From Marinobacterium sedimentorum (lineage in GTDB: Bacteria; Pseudomonadota; Gammaproteobacteria; Pseudomonadales; Balneatricaceae): a stretch of DNA of 64,000 bases. Numbering within the stretch: position 1 is the stretch's first letter; every line of letters starts with the position of its first letter. The notes beneath the pieces are model-generated. The model made no database searches, was not told where the DNA came from, and worked only from the letters and a program-made list of their open reading frames with translations. Below, one piece after another: positions 58,447-64,000 of the stretch. Position numbers and translations under genes: made by a program. The stretch spans positions 1-64,000 of the forward strand of contig NZ_JALDYX010000025.1 in assembly GCF_024267675.1 (NCBI RefSeq). Reading direction: 5' to 3'.

Positions 58447-61400
58447 ATGAACGCGGAGTCAGCGGCGCCTATGTTTTCCGGCTGGACAATAATACTGATT
58501 TCATTGGCTTATGTGGGCCTGCTGTTTGCCATCGCCTATTATGGCGACAGCACCCGCAAGGGTCGCTCCTATGCCGCCAATCCGGTTATCTACTCGCTGT
58601 CCCTGGCAGTGTATTGCTCATCCTGGACCTTTTACGGTGCCGTAGGCCGTGCCGCCTCCAGTGGCTGGGAGTTTCTGGCCACCTACCTGGGCCCCTTTCT
58701 GGTATTCATTTTTGGCTGGCGCGTGCTGGAAAAAATGATTCTGGTGAGCAAAGAACAAAATATCACCTCCATCGCCGACTTTATCTCGTCCCGTTATGGC
58801 AAGAGCCAGAGTCTTGCCGTGATGGTCACGGTGATCGCGGTACTGGGCACCATTCCCTATATAGCGCTGCAGCTGAAGGCCGTGGCCATCAGTTACGATG
58901 CCCTGGCGCCGGCGGCCAGCGACGCCCTGAGCAAAGGTAATGATACCGCCCTGTTCGTGGCCCTGCTGATGGCGGTATTCGCCATCCTGTTCGGCACCCG
59001 CCATATAGATGCGACCGAACACCACGAGGGCATGGTACTGGCGGTGGCGTTCGAGTCCATCGTCAAGCTCACCGCCTTTATTGCCGTCGGCCTCTTTGTC
59101 ACCTTCAATGTCTTCGAAGGCCTGGACGACATGCTGTTCAACCTGGCCAACCAACTGAGTTACAACGAAAACTTCGGCAGTCTGTTGAAGGACAGTTTCC
59201 TCACCGAGACGCTGCTGGCCTGCGGTGCGGTACTCTGCCTGCCGCGCCAGTTTCACGTCAGCATTGTCGAAAACACCGATGTCGCCAACCTTCGTGTAGC
59301 CCGCTGGCTGTTTCCGCTCTACCTGGTGGCACTGGCCGCCTTCGTGCTGCCGATTTCGGTCGCAGGCTTCATGGTGTTTGGAAGCCAGAACGTCGATACC
59401 GACACCTTTGTGCTGATGCTGCCACTGGCCGCCGATTACAAGGCGCTGGCAACCCTGGCCTTTATTGGCGGCCTGTCGGCGTCCACCAGCATGGTGATCG
59501 TAGCCAGCGTGACCCTGGCTACCATGGTGTGCAACGACATCGTAATGCCGCTGCTGCTGCGCACACCGCGCCTCAAGCTGGCCGAGAACAACGACCTGGG
59601 CGGCCTGCTGCTGCAGGTGCGCCGTATCACCATTGTCTGCCTGCTGCTGCTGGCCTACTTCTACTACCGCATTCTGGGGGATCGCGGCTCCCTCGCCTCC
59701 TTCGGTCTGCTGGCGTTTGTCGCTGCCATCCAGTTTATACCCGCCATTCTGGGCGGCATCTACTGGAAGCGCGGCGCCCGTTACGGCGCCTTGGCGGGGC
59801 TGGCGGGCGGCTTCTGCCTCTGGGTGTACGCCCTGGTGATCCCCACCCTGATCGACGCCAGGCTGATCTCCGACGCCCTGCTGCCCGCGAGCGCCGCGGC
59901 CGGTGGCTGGCTCTCCCCCACCGACCTTTTGGGCCTGCGCAGCTGGACGGGGCTGGACCCGCTCAGCCACGGCGTGATCTGGAGCCTGACCGTCAATATA
60001 GGGCTCTATGTGCTGGTGTCACACTACAGCGGCTCGCGCCTGGTGGACCGTATCCAGGCCAGCGCCTTTGTCGACGTCTACAGCAAGGAGCTGCAGGACC
60101 CGTCGCGCCATTACAGCCAGGTCACCGTTGGCGATCTGCAGATCCTGGCCGGACGTTTTCTGGGACCCCAGCGCGTGCAGCAGGCCTTTGCCGGTTTCTC
60201 GACCCAGCATGGCGACAAGCCGCCGCTGTCGGGTGACAAGGCACCGGCGGAGCTGATCCGCTTTACCGAGCGCCTGCTGGCCGGTGTGATCGGCGCATCC
60301 TCGGCCCGTATCGTGCTGGCCTCGGTGCTGCGCGGCAAGGAAATGCAGATTGGCGATGTCGTCACCATCGTCGATGAGGCCTCCAAGGCGCTGCGCTTCA
60401 ACCGCTCACTGCTGCAGTCCACCATCGAGAACGTGACCCAGGGCATCAGTGTGGTGGATCAGCAGCTGCGTCTGGTGGCCTGGAACCGGCGCTACCTCGA
60501 AATGTTCAAGTATCCCGACGGCCTGATCTGTGTCGGGCGCCCGATCGAGGAAATATTCCGCTACAACGCCCAGCAGGGCGAATATGGCGAGGGCGATATC
60601 GATGTGCTGGTAAGGCAGCGCATGGGCAGCCAGGTGAGCCATGAGCCCCACCTGTATGAACGCCATCGCCCCGATGGCACTGTGCTCGAAATCCTCGGCA
60701 ACCCCATGCCCAACGGCGGCTTTGTCACCACCTACGCCGACATTACCAATCACAAGCGCACCGAGGCTGCGCTGCGTGAAAGCGAACAGAATGTGCGCAC
60801 CTATACCGATAATGTGCCCATCCTGATCGCCTATCTGGACCCGCAGCGACGCTTTCTGTTCGTCAACAAGGCCTACGCCGACGCCTTTGGCATAGACCGG
60901 CACCATGTGCAGGGACTGGCCTACGAGACAGTGCTCAGCAAGGCTCAGGCCAGTTGCCGCAACCTCTATATCGAGCAGGTACTGCGTGGCCAACGGGTAC
61001 GCTTTGAGTCCGTCATGCCGAGCCAGATTCCCACCGATTCACCACGTTACGCCGAAGTCACCTATATCCCCCACTTCGACGAGCAGCACGCGGTGGTGGG
61101 CTACTTCACGCTCTATCAGGACATCACCGAAAGACGTACCGCGGAGCTGGCGCTCAAGGAAACCAATGAAACCCTGGAGGAGCGCGTGCGCGAGCGCACC
61201 CAGGCGCTGTCGACGGTCAACCGCGAACTGCGCAAGGAAAACACAATCCGCGCTCTGATCGAGGACGAGCTGCGCCAGGCCAAGGCCGAGGCGGAAGCGG
61301 CGAACCTCGGCAAGACGCGTTTTCTGGCCGCCGCCAGCCACGACCTGCTGCAACCGCTCAATGCCGCACGCCTGTTTAGCTCCGCCCTGGCGCAGCAAAG

Positions 61401-62412
61401 CCATGATCAGAGCACCTATCGGCTGGTGGAAAATCTGGACTCGTCTCTCAAGGCGGCCGAAGAGCTGATCACCACCCTGTTGGACATTTCCAAGCTGGAC
61501 GCCGGCGCCCTGGCCGCCAATGTAACCGATTTTTCGATCAGCACCATGCTCACCAACCTCAGTACCGAATTCAGCCTGCTGGCAGTAGAGAAGCAGCTGC
61601 AGCTGCGCTGGTGCAACTCACAGCAGGTGGTCGCGTCTGACCAGGCGCTGTTACGCCGTATTCTGCAGAACTTTCTTTCCAACGCCATTCGCTACACCCA
61701 GCACGGCAAGGTACTGCTGGGCTGCCGGCGCCGGGGCGACCGGCTGCGCATCGAGGTTTGGGATACCGGCGTTGGCATAGCACCGGACAAGCTGAATGAG
61801 GTGTTCGAGGAGTTCAGGCGCATCGACAACCCACGCCACAGCCAGGTGAAGGGACTGGGGCTCGGCCTTGCCATCACCGAGCGTATCGCCCGCATTCTCG
61901 GCCATCGTATCGAGGTACGCTCATGGCCCGGCAAGGGCACGGCCTTCAGTATCGACGTGCCCTTTGGTGACCCCAGCAAGGCCGTCCGGCAGAAAACCGA
62001 GCAACGGGGCTGGATTCGCAGCAAGGGCCTCAATGGCGTGCGGGTGCTGGTCATCGACAACGAACCCAAGATACTCGAGGGCATGCGGGCGCTGCTCAAT
62101 GGCTGGTCCTGCGAGGCCATCACGGCCCTGTCGGTGGATGAAGTCCGGCAGCAGCTGAACGGCTCCGGCTTTGAGCCCGATATCATTCTGGCCGACTACC
62201 ATCTGGGAGAAACCTATACCGGACTCATGGCGCTTGACGCCATGCAGCCCTTCTGGTCCAAACCCATACCTGCGGTGATTATCACCGCCGATCGCACCGA
62301 CAGTGTCAGCGATGAAATTGCCGAACGGGGTGTGCAGCTGCTGACAAAACCGGTGAAGCCCGCGGCACTGCGGGCCATGATCAACAAGCTGATCGCCAGC
62401 GATAAGGGCTAG
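58447..62412 (+). CDS. crbS: SSF-domain hybrid sensor histidine kinase, CrbS type
   Basis: A 1321-residue protein. Residues 1-530 are a 12-13 span sodium:solute symporter-like domain. Two PAS domains follow (about 655-770, LLQSTIENVTQGISVVDQQL, and 774-900), then a coiled coil. The HisKA has phosphoacceptor His965 in AAASHDLLQPLNAARLF, and the HATPase has NFLSNAIRY, DTGVGI and KGLGLGLAI (about 1078-1145). The C-terminal receiver domain has a phosphoacceptor Asp near 1250 in LADYHLGE. CrbS kinases (MxtR in Pseudomonas) sense acetate-related signals and control acs through CrbR. It is divergent from the symporter and convergent with crbR. Confidence 0.92.
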   Translation: MNAESAAPMFSGWTIILISLAYVGLLFAIAYYGDSTRKGRSYAANPVIYSLSLAVYCSSWTFYGAVGRAASSGWEFLATYLGPFLVFIFGWRVLEKMILVSKEQNITSIADFISSRYGKSQSLAVMVTVIAVLGTIPYIALQLKAVAISYDALAPAASDALSKGNDTALFVALLMAVFAILFGTRHIDATEHHEGMVLAVAFESIVKLTAFIAVGLFVTFNVFEGLDDMLFNLANQLSYNENFGSLLKDSFLTETLLACGAVLCLPRQFHVSIVENTDVANLRVARWLFPLYLVALAAFVLPISVAGFMVFGSQNVDTDTFVLMLPLAADYKALATLAFIGGLSASTSMVIVASVTLATMVCNDIVMPLLLRTPRLKLAENNDLGGLLLQVRRITIVCLLLLAYFYYRILGDRGSLASFGLLAFVAAIQFIPAILGGIYWKRGARYGALAGLAGGFCLWVYALVIPTLIDARLISDALLPASAAAGGWLSPTDLLGLRSWTGLDPLSHGVIWSLTVNIGLYVLVSHYSGSRLVDRIQASAFVDVYSKELQDPSRHYSQVTVGDLQILAGRFLGPQRVQQAFAGFSTQHGDKPPLSGDKAPAELIRFTERLLAGVIGASSARIVLASVLRGKEMQIGDVVTIVDEASKALRFNRSLLQSTIENVTQGISVVDQQLRLVAWNRRYLEMFKYPDGLICVGRPIEEIFRYNAQQGEYGEGDIDVLVRQRMGSQVSHEPHLYERHRPDGTVLEILGNPMPNGGFVTTYADITNHKRTEAALRESEQNVRTYTDNVPILIAYLDPQRRFLFVNKAYADAFGIDRHHVQGLAYETVLSKAQASCRNLYIEQVLRGQRVRFESVMPSQIPTDSPRYAEVTYIPHFDEQHAVVGYFTLYQDITERRTAELALKETNETLEERVRERTQALSTVNRELRKENTIRALIEDELRQAKAEAEAANLGKTRFLAAASHDLLQPLNAARLFSSALAQQSHDQSTYRLVENLDSSLKAAEELITTLLDISKLDAGALAANVTDFSISTMLTNLSTEFSLLAVEKQLQLRWCNSQQVVASDQALLRRILQNFLSNAIRYTQHGKVLLGCRRRGDRLRIEVWDTGVGIAPDKLNEVFEEFRRIDNPRHSQVKGLGLGLAITERIARILGHRIEVRSWPGKGTAFSIDVPFGDPSKAVRQKTEQRGWIRSKGLNGVRVLVIDNEPKILEGMRALLNGWSCEAITALSVDEVRQQLNGSGFEPDIILADYHLGETYTGLMALDAMQPFWSKPIPAVIITADRTDSVSDEIAERGVQLLTKPVKPAALRAMINKLIASDKG

Positions 62413-62459
62413 GTGCAAGGAAGAATGGCTAGAAAAAAAGGAGCAGGGAGGGCAACAAC

Positions 62460-62487
62460 AAAAGGGCAATCCTGCGTGGGGATTGCC
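62460..62487 (-). terminator. Intrinsic terminator of crbR, between convergent crbS and crbR
   Basis: On the minus strand GGCAATCC, seven-base loop, GGATTGCC, then CTTTTGTTGTT. The perfect 8-base stem and T-rich tail serve crbR. crbS reads into the same hairpin from the other side but without a T run. Confidence 0.8.
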
Positions 62488-62514
62488 GCCTGGATCAGAC
62501 CGAGCGGCTGAAAG

Positions 62515-63180
62515 CTATTTCAGCTCGGTTTTGGGCGGTTCAACGCCAAGGCGCTGCGCTGCAATCACCGCCTGGGTACGGCTGTTGACGCCGAGCTTGC
62601 GCAGGATGGCGGTTACATGGGCCTTGATGGTGGCCTCGGACACGCTCAGCTCATAGGCGATCTGCTTGTTCAGCAGCCCCTCGGTAAGCATGGTAAGAAC
62701 CCGGAACTGCTGCGGCGTCAGGGATACTAGCGCCTGGGCAAAGCGCTGATCTTCCGGCTCGATCTGACCGAAACTGTCGGCGATCTCCTGCGGCAACCAC
62801 TCCTCGCCCTGCAATACTGCCGTAATGGCCTCGGCAATCACTTCCAGCGGCGCTGACTTGGGGATAAACCCTGAAGCGCCATACTCGATGGCCCGCTGCA
62901 TGACATGCACTTCTTCGCTGCCAGACACCACCACCACCGGAATACCCGGATTCTGCCCACGCAGAAACACCAGTCCTGAAAAACCACTGGCTCCTGGCAT
63001 GTGAATATCCAGCAATACCAGATCGGCGTCCGAATGCTTGCCCACCGCCTCCTGCACCGCCGCCAGCGTATCGGCCTCGACGATTTCCACCCCCGGCACT
63101 GCCTGGGAGACCGCCTGTTTCAGTGCGGCCCGAAACAGCGGATGGTCATCGGCGATGATGATTTTTTGCGCTAACTGCAT
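62515..63180 (-). CDS. crbR: LuxR-family response regulator, CrbR type
   Basis: A 221-residue NarL/LuxR-type regulator. The receiver domain has the acidic pocket ADD (10-12) and phosphoacceptor Asp58 in LLDIHMPG. The C-terminal HTH is LTPQQFRVLTMLTEGLLNKQ followed by SVSEATIKAHVTAILRKLGV. CrbR (ErdR) activates acs and acetate uptake genes when phosphorylated by CrbS. Its placement between crbS and acs supports that assignment. A TATAAT box lies 36 bases upstream. Confidence 0.92.
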   Translation of the reverse strand: MQLAQKIIIADDHPLFRAALKQAVSQAVPGVEIVEADTLAAVQEAVGKHSDADLVLLDIHMPGASGFSGLVFLRGQNPGIPVVVVSGSEEVHVMQRAIEYGASGFIPKSAPLEVIAEAITAVLQGEEWLPQEIADSFGQIEPEDQRFAQALVSLTPQQFRVLTMLTEGLLNKQIAYELSVSEATIKAHVTAILRKLGVNSRTQAVIAAQRLGVEPPKTELK

Positions 63181-63216
63181 GCGGTGTCTCCATCTGCGTA
63201 CCCGTTACCGGGTTTT

Positions 63217-63222
63217 ATTATA
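63217..63222 (-). promoter_or_regulatory. -10 candidate of crbR
   Basis: On the minus strand TATAAT lies 36 bases before the crbR ATG. No good -35 hexamer is visible at the usual distance. Between it and the start, ACCCGGTAACGGGT is a 14-base near-palindrome that could be an operator. The stretch 63223-63420 holds nothing recognisable. Confidence 0.4.
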
Positions 63223-63420
63223 TGCCAAACCGCAATCAATCCGGCTGTCGGAAACTCTGCCTGGCAGCCCGTGCAGACGCCCTTTCATAGAGTTCCTGGC
63301 GGCTATTCCTGGCAAGATCGCGACAGCATTCTGGAGGCGACTTTGCACCTGCGGTATGAGCCTGACTTTAAAGACAAAATGCCGCCACGACCAGAGGCCG
63401 GGAGGCATTTATGCAAAGCT

Positions 63421-63688
63421 AGTGTACTGCTTCGTCCTAATGGGTGCTTATAGAGCCCGCCAATTCGTGTCCGGCAAGGCGCCGTTCGCCGGTAATAGTG
63501 GGGCTCTTGCCAAGAAGCGGCAACGCAGCAGGGCGCGAATGGGCGCGCTCCCTGCGGGCGAGCCGCCAGGAGGCCGTCCGCGGTGTTGCATTTCCTCGAA
63601 ATAGGCCCACTATGGCTTCGAAAATGCGCCGTGCGGCCAACCTCCTGGCGACTCGCTAAAAGCGCCTATAAGAGCGAAGCAGTACACT
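63421..63688. repeat. Large palindromic element between acs and crbR (MITE-like, second family)
   Basis: A 268-bp element with terminal inverted repeats AGTGTACTGCTTCG (left) and CGAAGCAGTACACT (right). Further pairing follows inward: GCTTATAG with CTATAAG, and GCGAGCCGCCAGGAGG with CCTCCTGGCGACTCGC. The centre is near the CGAAATAGG/TTCGAAAATG region. Almost the whole unit can fold as an imperfect hairpin. It has no believable coding frame. It is unrelated in sequence to the 165-bp family. Confidence 0.8.
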
Positions 63689-63753
63689 TGTGCAGTTATT
63701 TGCGAAGTGACGCAGGCCAAAGGCCGCTGACAGGGCTGTCAGCGGCGGTTGTT

Positions 63754-64000
63754 TCAGACCTTGCGGTTAAGACGATGTTCGATCAGATCATCCACCACCG
63801 AAGGGTCGGCGAGGGTCGAGGTATCGCCAAGGGCGCCGAAATCGTCTTCGGCTATCTTGCGCAGGATGCGGCGCATGATCTTGCCGGAGCGGGTCTTGGG
63901 CATGCCGGGCGCGAACTGGATCAGATCCGGCGAGGCAATGGGGCCGATTTCCGAACGCACCCAGTTACGCAGTTCTTTCAGAAGTTCGTCGGATGCATCA
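63754..64000 (-). CDS. acs: Acetyl-CoA synthetase, C-terminal end (cut by window edge)
   Basis: The last 82 codons are visible. RNWVRSEIGPIASPDLIQF is followed by MPKTRSGKIMRRILRKIA, the conserved C-terminal segment of Acs whose lysine in the SGK motif is the catalytic residue controlled by reversible acetylation. Acs converts acetate, CoA and ATP to acetyl-CoA via acetyl-AMP. The frame is open to the window edge. Its position next to crbR and crbS matches the acetate-switch locus of pseudomonads and vibrios. Confidence 0.95.
   Translation of the reverse strand, partial: DASDELLKELRNWVRSEIGPIASPDLIQFAPGMPKTRSGKIMRRILRKIAEDDFGALGDTSTLADPSVVDDLIEHRLNRKV

Noticed and set aside
63038..63604. 188-codon plus-strand frame opposite the crbR start and into the palindromic element
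   Set aside because: It is antisense to crbR and then runs through the repeat; no family resemblance.
1..64000. tRNA, rRNA and insertion-sequence transposase genes
   Set aside because: None could be recognised by eye; only non-coding, MITE-like repeats were found. A tRNAscan or ISfinder search would settle this.

Overview
The window looks like a chromosomal segment of a polar-flagellated, aerobic, G+C-rich gammaproteobacterium of the Oceanospirillales/Pseudomonadales type. The evidence is a Pseudomonas-style fli-flh-motCD order, an adjoining System I cytochrome c maturation (ccm) operon, zipA next to ligA, and a CrbS/CrbR-type acetate regulatory pair beside acs. Marinobacterium-like marine bacteria are a reasonable guess. 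No rRNA or tRNA gene was seen, so the genus is not established.

1-13.3 kb, minus strand: a surface polysaccharide (O-antigen or capsule type) operon. Read in the direction of transcription it is a TviB-type nucleotide-sugar dehydrogenase, an RfaH-type antiterminator, an ops/JUMPStart element, a MntA-HepT toxin-antitoxin pair, a possible attenuator, rfbBDAC for dTDP-L-rhamnose, a Wzx-type flippase, three SAM-methyltransferase-like proteins, an alpha-1,2-fucosyltransferase-like protein, a glycosyltransferase, another methyltransferase and a truncated GT4 glycosyltransferase. Positions 1 to about 6.75 kb are strikingly A+T-rich against the rest, as expected for an exchanged serotype-specific segment.

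13.4-29.4 kb: mnmC (tRNA modification) and a CBS-domain protein on the plus strand. Then, on the minus strand, come a DUF4126 membrane protein, a YheU-like protein, a lipoprotein, ligA, zipA and a complete ccmABCDEFGHI operon. A degenerate fragment of ccmA lies just upstream of the intact gene.

29.5-53.1 kb: flagellar genes. A FliK-like/FhlB-like pair is on the plus strand. The remainder is on the minus strand: fliEFGHIJK from a sigma-54-like promoter, fliLMNOPQR-flhB, flhA with its own sigma-54-like promoter, flhF-flhG-fliA, and motC-motD-DUF2802 behind a sigma-28-like promoter. The chemotaxis genes usually found between fliA and motC and after motD (cheYZAB, parA, cheW) are missing, and a copy of a dispersed repeat sits at each of the two edges.

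53.2-64 kb: an acetate module. It holds a DEDDh exonuclease, a cNMP/CBS/DUF294 protein, a VC_2705-type sodium:solute symporter with its small DUF4212 partner, the SSF-domain hybrid kinase CrbS, the response regulator CrbR, and the C-terminal end of acs.

Repeats: a family of about 165-bp imperfect palindromes occurs at 9113, 31391, 33846 and 55752, plus isolated ends. It has terminal inverted repeats that co-vary within each copy. One copy carries a nested insertion of three hairpins. A second, about 268-bp palindromic element lies upstream of crbR, and a 14-bp tandem array lies inside a REP-like inverted repeat near 31.2 kb.
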